DNA from: Candidatus Pelagibacterales bacterium
GTDB taxonomy: Bacteria > Pseudomonadota > Alphaproteobacteria > Pelagibacterales > Pelagibacteraceae
Direction: 5' to 3'
NCBI GenBank assembly: GCA_016882185.1
Contig: VHCC01000033.1
Span: 1-8,060, forward strand
DNA: 8,060 nucleotides
In this document: positions 1-5,857 of the stretch, one piece after another
Position numbering within the stretch: the first letter of the stretch is position 1
How the letters are laid out: every line of letters begins with the position of its first letter
Notes under the pieces: model-generated
What the model was told of the DNA's origin: nothing
Databases searched by the model: none
Seen by the model: the letters and a program-made list of their open reading frames with translations, nothing else
Position numbers and translations under genes: made by a program

Positions 1-80
1 AACAAAAATAAGGGTCCAATTCCTGCTGCATCTATAGCAACAAATAAAACTGCAAAAGAATTAAAAAAAGTTGAACTCAT
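1..80 (-). CDS. MarC family integral membrane protein, N-terminal fragment
   Basis: Only the first 26 codons lie in the window; the gene continues beyond position 1. From the ATG at 80 the frame reads MSSTFFNSFAVLFVAIDAAG followed by IGPLFL. This is one hydrophobic segment with an (I/L)D-x-x-G-x-x-P-(L/I)F pattern, which resembles the first membrane helix of MarC/UPF0056 proteins, where a 'DPxGxxPxF' stretch is typical. The family consists of six-helix inner-membrane proteins of poorly defined function; the historical link to multiple antibiotic resistance has not held up. The start codon lies 17 bases after the 3' end of tRNA-Asp on the same strand, so the gene is probably co-transcribed with that tRNA. 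No clear Shine-Dalgarno site is visible. The family call rests on a short fragment, and another polytopic membrane protein is possible. Confidence 0.55.
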   Translation of the reverse strand, partial: MSSTFFNSFAVLFVAIDAAGIGPLFL

Positions 81-97
81 ATTTTAAGTATTTATTC

Positions 98-175
98 TGG
101 CGGGAGTGACGGGACTCGAACCCGCGGCCTCCTGCGTGACAGGCAGGCGCTCTAACCAAGCTGAGCTACACCCCC
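98..175 (-). tRNA. tRNA-Asp (anticodon GTC), CCA encoded
   Basis: The reverse strand folds into a full cloverleaf. The acceptor stem is GGGGGTG/CACTCCC with one G-T pair, and the D arm contains GCTC...GAGC. The anticodon stem CCTGC/GCAGG closes the loop CTGTCAC, which gives GTC with T at position 33. The T arm is CGGGT-TCGAGTC-CCG-like. The discriminator is G and CCA is encoded (bases 98-100). It reads the aspartate codons GAU and GAC. One base separates its 5' end from a T-run that follows a hairpin, and a membrane-protein start codon follows 17 bases after its 3' end. Confidence 0.97.
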
Positions 176-176
176 T

Positions 177-212
177 AAAAAAGCAGTGCAGCCAAAATTA
201 TGCTGTCACCAC
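177..212 (-). terminator. Candidate intrinsic terminator or attenuator ahead of tRNA-Asp
   Basis: Read on the minus strand, bases 212-202 and 192-183 can form a stem of about ten pairs (two G-U pairs, one bulged A). The loop has nine bases and six Ts follow at once (182-177). That is the form of a Rho-independent terminator for the gene ending at 268. The T-run stops one base before the 5' end of tRNA-Asp, so a complete terminator would cut the tRNA off from upstream transcription. The loop also contains CATAAT (202-197), a possible -10 element, followed by a GC-rich stretch, as in many stable-RNA promoters; no convincing -35 is seen. Terminator and tRNA promoter may overlap here. Confidence 0.45.
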
Positions 213-267
213 AATTTAAAATTACCGAGCAAATTTATACACAGAATTGTTCAAAAAGTCTTATAAA

Positions 268-603
268 TTATAACTCGGCAATGTTAAGACAATAAATATA
301 GGCTTCTGTTTTTTGATTATTCTTTAAATACACATCAGTGATTATTCTTTGATAATGATTTCCTTCATAAAAATCTAATTTTTTCCATAGATACTTAAGA
401 CTAAATGAGGTTAATAAATAACCATTAATTTTATCTGCTTTTGCATTTGGAATAATTGCATCATATTCAAAATCTTTTTCTAACTTTATTTTCTTAATAG
501 AACCAAAGGTGAATGCTTTTTGCCAATTTCCTAAAATATTTTTTAAAATAAAAAAATTTTTATTATTTGGCATCAAAGTTCCATAAACAAACAGTTTATC
601 CAT
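268..603 (-). CDS. Gamma-glutamylcyclotransferase-like (AIG2/GGCT fold) protein
   Basis: This 111-residue protein begins with MDKLFVYGTLMP, the glycine-rich N-terminal signature of the AIG2/gamma-glutamylcyclotransferase-like fold, in which the Y-G-T-L loop binds the substrate. A second family feature, LDFYEGNHYQR (residues 76-86), supplies the expected acidic residue (E80), which aligns by eye with the catalytic glutamate of the family. Characterised members release 5-oxoproline from gamma-glutamyl peptides or amines, but many small bacterial members (YtfP type) have no proven substrate. The protein is probably cytosolic, with no signal or membrane segment. The ATG at 603 is required because the YGTL motif begins at residue 7. 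AAGGA precedes it with very short spacing. The gene starts 7 bases after the CCA of tRNA-Val(GAC), so it is likely read from the valine tRNA promoter. The family is fairly sure; the reaction is not. Confidence 0.75.
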   Translation of the reverse strand: MDKLFVYGTLMPNNKNFFILKNILGNWQKAFTFGSIKKIKLEKDFEYDAIIPNAKADKINGYLLTSFSLKYLWKKLDFYEGNHYQRIITDVYLKNNQKTEAYIYCLNIAEL

Positions 604-610
604 ATCCTTA

Positions 611-685
611 TGGTGGGCATCGTAAGAATCGAACTTACCACCCCTTGCGTGTCGAGCAAGTGTTCTACCACTGAACTAGATGCCC
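611..685 (-). tRNA. tRNA-Val (anticodon GAC), CCA encoded, unusual C33
   Basis: The minus strand gives a complete cloverleaf. The acceptor stem is GGGCATC/GATGCCC, the D arm GTTC/GAAC, the anticodon stem CTTGC/GCAAG, the T stem GTAAG/CTTAC with loop TTCGATT, the discriminator A, and CCA is encoded. The seven-base anticodon loop is TCGACAC, so the anticodon is GAC (valine codons GUU and GUC). Position 33 is therefore C instead of the near-universal U. Position 48, the last base of the variable loop GGGTG, is G instead of the usual pyrimidine that pairs with base 15. All stems are perfect, so it is unlikely to be a decayed gene. It sits 13 bases downstream of tRNA-Val(TAC). Confidence 0.9.
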
Positions 686-698
686 TTAAAATAAATAA

Positions 699-774
699 TG
701 GTGGGCGATGAGAGACTCGAACTCCCGACCCTCTCGGTGTAAACGAGATGCTCTACCAACTGAGCTAATCGCCC
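699..774 (-). tRNA. tRNA-Val (anticodon TAC), CCA encoded
   Basis: This is a complete cloverleaf on the minus strand. The acceptor stem is GGGCGAT/ATCGCCC, the D arm GCTC/GAGC, and the anticodon stem TCTCG/CGAGA closes the loop TTTACAC (anticodon TAC, normal T33). The T arm carries TTCGAGT, the discriminator is A and CCA is encoded. It reads GUA and GUG, and probably other valine codons by wobble. The sequence closely resembles the alphaproteobacterial tRNA-Val(UAC) type. With the GAC isoacceptor directly downstream, this pair covers all four valine codons from one probable transcript. Confidence 0.97.
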
Positions 775-791
775 CTTAAATTTGAAAAACT

Positions 792-818
792 TTTATAACA
801 GTAAATAACAAAAGTTAA
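792..818 (-). promoter_or_regulatory. Possible promoter of the tRNA-Val pair
   Basis: On the minus strand, TATAAA (797-792, five of six matches to the vegetative -10) is preceded by TTAACT (818-813, four of six matches to TTGACA). The spacing is 15 bases, shorter than the ideal 17. Transcription would start about 10-15 bases before the 5' end of tRNA-Val(TAC) and could continue through tRNA-Val(GAC) into the cyclotransferase-like gene. The element lies in the short gap after the stop codon of the upstream small gene. AT-richness makes chance matches common. Confidence 0.35.
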
Positions 819-826
819 AATAATAA

Positions 827-1081
827 TTAGTTGGGTAAATACTTTTTAAATGCTGTAGTTTTTGAGAACACTTTCCCCTTTAAAAGATTAAACGTACTTT
901 GATCCTCTTTCTTAATCTTTGAACAAGTGATTAAACCATACTGATCTGCAAATTGATTTTTATAGAATGTTTGTTTATTTTTAAAATCACTGACGCAATT
1001 CTTTAAGTAGTCGCTAGGATAAAAAAACCAAATAATAAATAATAGAGGAATTATATACCAATATTTTTTAATTATTTTCAT
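827..1081 (-). CDS. Hypothetical small single-pass membrane protein
   Basis: I do not recognise this 84-residue protein. It begins MKIIKKYWYIIPLLFIIWFF, a positively charged N-terminus followed by one hydrophobic helix (about residues 7-21). That fits an uncleaved membrane anchor or signal anchor with the remaining ~60 residues outside the cytoplasm. The rest is Lys-, Phe- and Tyr-rich, with two cysteines (C29 and C53) that could form a disulfide in the periplasm. The isoelectric point should be basic. It is divergent from the TauE/SafE-type exporter, with 59 bases between the start codons, and its stop lies about 50 bases upstream of the tRNA-Val(TAC) gene. No Shine-Dalgarno site is visible. 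The length, clean start and lack of a competing frame support a real gene, but function is unknown. Confidence 0.6.
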   Translation of the reverse strand: MKIIKKYWYIIPLLFIIWFFYPSDYLKNCVSDFKNKQTFYKNQFADQYGLITCSKIKKEDQSTFNLLKGKVFSKTTAFKKYLPN

Positions 1082-1087
1082 TTTTTA

Positions 1088-1111
1088 TTATTAACTACTA
1101 TTTATTAACTA
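1088..1111. repeat. Short direct repeat in the divergent intergenic region
   Basis: TTATTAACTA occurs twice (1088-1097 and 1102-1111), with 14 bases between starts, in the 59-base gap between the divergent small membrane gene and the exporter. It could be a tandem binding site for a regulator of either gene. The DNA is so AT-rich that chance is a real alternative. Several AT-rich -10-like stretches lie nearby (for example TATATAAG near 1115-1123), and none has a convincing -35. Confidence 0.3.
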
Positions 1112-1140
1112 AAAATATATAAGTTAAGAATAATTTTCTC

Positions 1141-1968
1141 ATGGATTGGATACAAATTTTTAATCTTTTAATTGTAATGATGATGGCGGCTTCAGTTGCC
1201 GGCTTTATGGCGGGTCTCCTTGGTGTTGGTGGTGGCTTAGTAATGGTTCCTGCTCTCTATTACGCATTTACAGTCCTAGACTTTGAAATGGCAACTAAAA
1301 TGCATTTAGCTTTAGGAACCTCTTTAGCAATTATTATACCCACATCAATTATGTCTACTAGAACTCATATGAAACTTAATGCTGTTGATTTTGGTCTAAT
1401 AAAATCTTTTGGAATTTATATTGTATTGGGTGTTATTATTGGAACTTTATTAGCATCAAATCTTAAAACAGCAAATTTAGTATTATTTTTCTCAATTTTT
1501 GCATTTTTGGTGGGTTTATTTTTCTTATTTTTAAAATCAAAATTAGAAGAAACGGAAAGAAATATTCCAAAGATTTATAAAATTATTATTGGAAATTTTA
1601 TAGGTTTTATTTCAGTGCCTTTGGGTATTGGTGGCGGATCATTATCAGTGCCTTTTATGAGATTATTCGGCTATGATATGAGAAAGGCTATTGGAACATC
1701 TGCGGCTATTGGAATTTTGATTGCAGTTTCAGGAACTATCAGCATGATTTCAAGTGGAGCTATATTTGCTACGGTTAATTCTCCATTAAGTTTTGGTTAT
1801 TTTAACCTTGCGGGTTTTTTAGTTTTTGTTCCAGTTACTATGCTTATGGCTCCTCTTGGAGCTAAAGTCGTACACAAAGTGAGTAGAAGTTTAATTACAA
1901 AAATTTTTGGAATTTATTTAATTCTAATTTCTTTAAGAAGTTTTATTGAATATTTAAATATTAAATAA
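1141..1968 (+). CDS. TSUP family (TauE/SafE) anion/sulfite exporter
   Basis: This 275-residue polytopic inner-membrane protein belongs to the TauE/SafE (TSUP, DUF81) family, whose members move small sulfur-containing or organic anions such as sulfite, sulfoacetate or related compounds. The internal duplication typical of the family is visible. Half one has GLLGVGGGLVMVPAL (25-39) followed by HLALGTSLAIIIPTS (55-69). Half two has PLGIGGGSLSVPFM (160-173) followed by KAIGTSAAIGILIAVSGT (182-199). About seven to eight hydrophobic helices are evident, with a charged cytoplasmic loop at about residues 132-147. The length is normal for the family. The ATG at 1141 starts just before the first helix; no Shine-Dalgarno site is seen. 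It is the only plus-strand gene here and ends one base from the lon stop, tail to tail. The substrate cannot be read from sequence, and no sulfonate-catabolic neighbours give a hint. Confidence 0.88.
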   Translation: MDWIQIFNLLIVMMMAASVAGFMAGLLGVGGGLVMVPALYYAFTVLDFEMATKMHLALGTSLAIIIPTSIMSTRTHMKLNAVDFGLIKSFGIYIVLGVIIGTLLASNLKTANLVLFFSIFAFLVGLFFLFLKSKLEETERNIPKIYKIIIGNFIGFISVPLGIGGGSLSVPFMRLFGYDMRKAIGTSAAIGILIAVSGTISMISSGAIFATVNSPLSFGYFNLAGFLVFVPVTMLMAPLGAKVVHKVSRSLITKIFGIYLILISLRSFIEYLNIK

Positions 1969-1969
1969 T

Positions 1970-4381
1970 TTAATTAACAGGCCTTTCGCTTGAAAGTTCT
2001 TTTCCTTTTTGTGTTTGCGAAAGATCTATTTCTACCCAATCAATTGGTGTTAAAGATTTAGTTAAGGCTACTTTTAGCACTTCATCTACTGTTTTTACTG
2101 GAATAATTTTTAGACCTTCAATAACATTTTTAGGTATTTCGGCTAAATCCTTTTCATTTTCGTCTGGTATCAAAACAGTCTTTATACCTCCTCTTAAAGC
2201 CGCTAATAATTTTTCTTTTAAACCGCCAATCGGAAGCACCCTTCCTCTTAACGTTACTTCTCCTGTCATAGCAACTTCTCTTTTAACTGAGATTCCAGTT
2301 AATGATGAAACAATTGATGTAACCATTGCAATACCAGCTGATGGTCCATCTTTAGGTGTTGCTCCTTCAGGCACATGAATATGGATGTCTTTTTTTTCAA
2401 AAACAGGAGGAATGATACCGTATTCTAAGCATCTAGATCTAACAAAAGATTTTGCAGCTTTAACAGACTCCTGCATAACCTCGCCTAGTTTTCCAGTTAT
2501 TTCCATCTTGCCTTTCCCTGGCATTATTACAGACTCAATTGTTAATAATTCACCACCTACTTCAGTCCAAGCAAGTCCGGTAACAATTCCTGTGCCATCT
2601 TTATTTTCAATTTCACCGTATTTGAATTTTTTAACTCCAAGATAATCATTAAGATTTTTTTCATCAATTTTAATTGTGTCTTTTGTCTTAGTTACAATAT
2701 CTTTAACTCCTTTCCTTGCAAGTTTTGAAATCTCTCTTTCTAAACTTCTAACCCCAGACTCTCTGGTGTAATATCTAATGATATCTTTTAATGCTTCATC
2801 TGAGACAATCCATTCCCCTGTCTTTAATCCGTTCTCTTTAATTTGTTTTGGCAGAAGATATTTTTTTGCAATTTCCATTTTTTCATCTTCTGTGTAACCA
2901 GATATTCTAATCACTTCCATCCTATCCAATAATGGACTATGAATGTTTAAGGTATTTGCAGTAGTAACAAACATTACATTGGACAAATCATAATCCACTT
3001 CAAGATAATGATCATTAAATGTTGTATTTTGCTCTGGATCCAGTGCCTCTAATAATGCTGATGAGGGATCTCCTCTAAAGTCATTTCCAATTTTATCAAT
3101 TTCATCCAATAAAATTAAAGGATTATTTTTTCCTGACTTTTTCATCATTTGAATTATTTTTCCTGGTAAAGATCCAATGTATGTTCTTCTATGACCTCTA
3201 ATCTCAGCTTCATCTCTAATGCCACCTAAAGACATTCTTACAAACTCTCTTCCGGTAGCTTTAGCTATAGATTTACCTAAAGATGTTTTTCCAACTCCTG
3301 GTGCTCCTACTAAACAAAGAATTGGCCCTTTAATTTTATTAATTCTACTTTGCACTGCCAAAAATTCTAAGATTCTATCTTTTACTTTTTCTAAGCCATA
3401 GTGATCTTCATCCAGAATTTTTTTTGCATTATTAATATCAGTGTTTACTTTTGAAGTTTTTCCCCATGGTAACGAAACCATCCAGTCTAAATAATTTCTA
3501 ACTACAGTAGATTCAGCTGACATCGGACTCATTGATTTTAATTTTTTTAATTCTGCTAATGATTTTTCTTCAGCTTCTTTTGTCATTTTAGCTTTCTTAA
3601 TTGCCTCTTCTAAATTCTGAATTTCATCTTTTCCATCTTCTGTTTCTCCTAATTCTTTTTGAATAGCTTTTAATTGTTCATTTAAATAATATTCTCTTTG
3701 AGTTTTTTCCATTTGGTTTTTAACTCTGCCTCTAATTTTTTTCTCAACTGATAAAACTTCAATTTCACTTTCGATAAAAGTTAAAAGAGATTCTAATCTA
3801 TTCTGAACAGATAAATTCTCTAAAATTTTTTGCTTTTCAACTAAACTAATTTGTAATTGATTAGCAACTGCATCTGCAATTTTTGATGGTTCTTTTGTGT
3901 CTTTAATTGTCTCAAGACCCTCTTCTGATACTTTTTTTGAAACTTTAACTAATTTATCGAATTTATTTAAAACTGCTTTTGATAGTAAAGATAAATCTTC
4001 TTTGCCAAGATCATCGGCTAAGGTTGAACATGAAGCTAATAAAAAATTCTTTTCTTCATTATGATATTGATTTATTTTTACTCTTTCTTTTCCTTCGACT
4101 AAAATTTTAACTGTTCCATCTGGAAGTTTTAACAACTGTAATATTTCACCTAAGCAACCGACTTGGTAAATTTCATTATCCTTAGGATCATCTACATCAT
4201 GGCTTTTTTGAGCAGCAAGTATAATTTTCTTATACTTATCCATGACACTATTTAAGGCATTAATAGACTTTTCTCTTCCAACAAAAAGCGGAACCACCAT
4301 TCCAGGAAAAACGACAATATCTCTTAAAGGCAATACTGGATATTGAGCCTGATTATTTTTTTGCGATTCTTTAACTTCCAT
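1970..4381 (-). CDS. lon: ATP-dependent protease La (Lon)
   Basis: Lon is a homo-hexameric cytosolic AAA+ serine protease that degrades misfolded and short-lived regulatory proteins. At 803 residues it is close to the usual bacterial LonA length (784 in E. coli). The N-terminal substrate-binding domain (about 14-210) begins with the family pattern YPVLPLRDIVVFPGMVVPL. A long helical region follows (to about 320, with the QREYYLNEQLKAIQKELGE motif). The AAA+ module has Walker A GAPGVGKT (359-366) and Walker B LILLDEID (D426, E427). The protease domain has the catalytic dyad S681 in PKDGPSAG and K724 in GGLKEKLLAA, 43 residues apart as in E. coli. The ATG at 4381 places the N-terminal motif normally; no Shine-Dalgarno site is visible. 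It follows clpX after 81 bases that hold a heat-shock-type promoter. The region is intact, with no frameshift. Confidence 0.98.
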   Translation of the reverse strand: MEVKESQKNNQAQYPVLPLRDIVVFPGMVVPLFVGREKSINALNSVMDKYKKIILAAQKSHDVDDPKDNEIYQVGCLGEILQLLKLPDGTVKILVEGKERVKINQYHNEEKNFLLASCSTLADDLGKEDLSLLSKAVLNKFDKLVKVSKKVSEEGLETIKDTKEPSKIADAVANQLQISLVEKQKILENLSVQNRLESLLTFIESEIEVLSVEKKIRGRVKNQMEKTQREYYLNEQLKAIQKELGETEDGKDEIQNLEEAIKKAKMTKEAEEKSLAELKKLKSMSPMSAESTVVRNYLDWMVSLPWGKTSKVNTDINNAKKILDEDHYGLEKVKDRILEFLAVQSRINKIKGPILCLVGAPGVGKTSLGKSIAKATGREFVRMSLGGIRDEAEIRGHRRTYIGSLPGKIIQMMKKSGKNNPLILLDEIDKIGNDFRGDPSSALLEALDPEQNTTFNDHYLEVDYDLSNVMFVTTANTLNIHSPLLDRMEVIRISGYTEDEKMEIAKKYLLPKQIKENGLKTGEWIVSDEALKDIIRYYTRESGVRSLEREISKLARKGVKDIVTKTKDTIKIDEKNLNDYLGVKKFKYGEIENKDGTGIVTGLAWTEVGGELLTIESVIMPGKGKMEITGKLGEVMQESVKAAKSFVRSRCLEYGIIPPVFEKKDIHIHVPEGATPKDGPSAGIAMVTSIVSSLTGISVKREVAMTGEVTLRGRVLPIGGLKEKLLAALRGGIKTVLIPDENEKDLAEIPKNVIEGLKIIPVKTVDEVLKVALTKSLTPIDWVEIDLSQTQKGKELSSERPVN

Positions 4382-4397
4382 AAATCAATAATAATAA

Positions 4398-4415
4398 TTG
4401 TTATATTTATAACAA
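4398..4415. repeat. Inverted repeat in the lon leader
   Basis: The 18-base stretch reads TTGTTATA-TT-TATAACAA on the plus strand: two perfect 8-base arms around two bases. It starts about four bases downstream of the predicted heat-shock transcription start and ends 16 bases before the lon start codon. In RNA it could form a seven-pair AU-rich hairpin with a four-base loop near the 5' end of the message. In DNA it could be an operator. Which of these applies cannot be decided from sequence. Confidence 0.5.
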
Positions 4416-4425
4416 GGTTAACGTT

Positions 4426-4453
4426 ATATGGGGACTTTTAACGTAAATTCAAC
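4426..4453 (-). promoter_or_regulatory. Sigma-32 (RpoH) heat-shock promoter of lon
   Basis: On the minus strand, GTTGAA (4453-4448) and CCCCATAT (4433-4426) are separated by 14 bases. The well-known RpoH consensus is CTTGAA, 13-17 bases, then CCCCATnT, so the -35 matches five of six bases and the -10 matches fully. The extended upstream part of the E. coli consensus (TnTCnC) is partly met by TTCAC just before the -35. Transcription should start near 4419, giving a leader of about 38 bases before the lon ATG at 4381. lon is a classic heat-shock gene in other proteobacteria, so site and gene agree. The -35 lies only about ten bases after the clpX stop codon. Confidence 0.75.
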
Positions 4454-4462
4454 TGTGAATAA

Positions 4463-5746
4463 CTAGCCTATTTTACTCTCTTTATTATTAATTGATGTGC
4501 TGGAGGTTTGATTGTTTTTCTTTGAATAAGTTAGTAATGGCTTAATTTTTCCTTCTACAACATCTTTATTGATTACTACCTCGCTAATATTTGATTGAGA
4601 AGGAAGTTCAAACATTGTTTCAAGTAAAATATCTTCTAAAATTGATCTAAGCCCTCTTGCTCCTGTTTTTCTAATTAGAGCTTTTTTAGCGATAGCTGAC
4701 AAAGAGTCTTTAGTAAAAGTAAGCTTTGCTCCTTCTATTTCAAAAAGTTTAGCATATTGTTTTAAAAGCGCATTTTTTGGTTCTTGTAAAATTTTAATTA
4801 GCGCCTCTTCATGTAAATCGTCTAATGTGGCAACAACTGGCAACCTTCCTATAAACTCAGGTATTAGACCAAATTTTAATAAATCTTCTGGCTCTAATTC
4901 TTTTAATATTTGTCCTGTATTCTTATTATCGTGTTCTCTGATTGTTGCACCAAAGCCCATAGCAGTCCCTTTGCTTCTTAATGATACAATTTTTTCCAAT
5001 CCACCAAATGCTCCTCCACAAATAAATAGAATATTAGTTGTATTAACTTGTAAAAATTCTTGTTGAGGATGCTTTCTTCCCCCTTGTGGTGGAACGCTTG
5101 CAACTGTTCCCTCCATAATTTTTAAAAGAGCTTGCTGAACTCCTTCTCCAGAAACATCTCTTGTAATAGAGGGGTTTTCTGTTTTTCTGCTAATTTTATC
5201 AACTTCATCAATGTAAACAATTCCTCTTTGCGCTTTTTCAACATTATAATCAGCGGCTTGTAATAATTTTAGAATAATGTTCTCAACATCTTCTCCAACA
5301 TAGCCTGCCTCGGTCAATGTAGTAGCATCAGCCATAGTAAATGGAACATCTAGAATTTTTGCAAGAGTTTGTGCTAATAAAGTTTTTCCACAACCAGTCG
5401 GACCTATAAGCAAAACGTTAGACTTTGAAATTTCGACATCTTTGCTACTTTTAGAGTCTTGATTTAATCTTTTATAATGATTGTGAACTGCAACAGATAA
5501 AACTTTTTTTGCTTTATCTTGACCAATTACATACTCGTCTAAAACTTTGCAAATTTCCTTTGGCGTTGGAACCCCAGCATCATCTTTAACAAAATTACTT
5601 TTATTCTCTTCTTTGATGATATCCATACAAAGTTCGACGCACTCATCACATATAAAAACTGTAGGACCGGCTATAAGTTTTCTAACTTCGTGCTGACTTT
5701 TTCCGCAGAAAGAGCAATAAAGAGTATTTTTATTATCTTTGGCCAT
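4463..5746 (-). CDS. clpX: ClpX, ATP-dependent unfoldase subunit of ClpXP
   Basis: ClpX is a hexameric AAA+ ring that recognises tagged or damaged proteins, unfolds them and passes them into ClpP. At 427 residues it has the normal family length. The N-terminal zinc domain has C11, C14, C33 and C36. Walker A is GPTGCGKT (115-122) and Walker B ends D180-E181. The pore loop is GYVG (148-151), the RKH loop 224-226, the arginine-finger region PEFIGRLP (R301) and sensor 2 GARGLR (362-367). The ClpP-contact tripeptide, usually IGF, is MGF here (263-265). The C-terminal ~20 residues are polar, rich in Asn and Ser, and probably disordered. The ATG at 5746 gives the standard MAK...YCSFCGKSQ start. clpP lies 111 bases upstream on the same strand, a long gap for this compact DNA that may hold an extra promoter. 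Confidence 0.98.
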   Translation of the reverse strand: MAKDNKNTLYCSFCGKSQHEVRKLIAGPTVFICDECVELCMDIIKEENKSNFVKDDAGVPTPKEICKVLDEYVIGQDKAKKVLSVAVHNHYKRLNQDSKSSKDVEISKSNVLLIGPTGCGKTLLAQTLAKILDVPFTMADATTLTEAGYVGEDVENIILKLLQAADYNVEKAQRGIVYIDEVDKISRKTENPSITRDVSGEGVQQALLKIMEGTVASVPPQGGRKHPQQEFLQVNTTNILFICGGAFGGLEKIVSLRSKGTAMGFGATIREHDNKNTGQILKELEPEDLLKFGLIPEFIGRLPVVATLDDLHEEALIKILQEPKNALLKQYAKLFEIEGAKLTFTKDSLSAIAKKALIRKTGARGLRSILEDILLETMFELPSQSNISEVVINKDVVEGKIKPLLTYSKKNNQTSSTSINNKESKIG

Positions 5747-5782
5747 GTTTAAAATGATCGAATCAGTAAGGCTTTATAAAAC

Positions 5783-5796
5783 AATGACTTGTCATT
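5783..5796. repeat. Inverted repeat in the clpP-clpX gap
   Basis: AATGAC-TT-GTCATT is a perfect 6-base dyad around two bases, about 37 bases upstream of the clpX start codon. It lies in the 111-base gap between clpP and clpX. The gap also holds a 10-base self-complementary stretch, TTATATATAA, at 5841-5850. A TATAAA at 5779-5774 (minus strand) could act as a -10 just downstream of the dyad, which would make the dyad an operator in a clpX-proximal promoter; no clear -35 is seen. There is no convincing terminator in the gap. Confidence 0.35.
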
Positions 5797-5857
5797 AAAA
5801 GCAAGTCTAAGTTGAATCTAATCAATATATTATGTGTAAATTATATATAAAAACGAA

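Noticed and set aside
98..774. tRNA cluster as a phage or island attachment site
   Set aside because: No integrase and no direct repeat of a tRNA 3' end were seen, and the flanking genes look like ordinary chromosomal genes.
2385..2645. Plus-strand open frame inside lon
   Set aside because: It is antisense to the conserved protease domain of lon, and its translation has no recognisable features. It is a shadow of the coding strand.
3219..3401. Plus-strand open frame opposite the lon Walker A region
   Set aside because: It is explained by the constrained codon use of the AAA+ motif on the other strand.
4382..4462. CIRCE-type heat-shock operator (TTAGCACTC...GAGTGCTAA) upstream of lon
   Set aside because: The inverted repeat present has a different sequence and almost no spacer; no CIRCE element was found.
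4827..5066. Plus-strand open frame inside clpX
   Set aside because: It is fully contained in an intact, conserved gene and has no promoter or start signal of its own.
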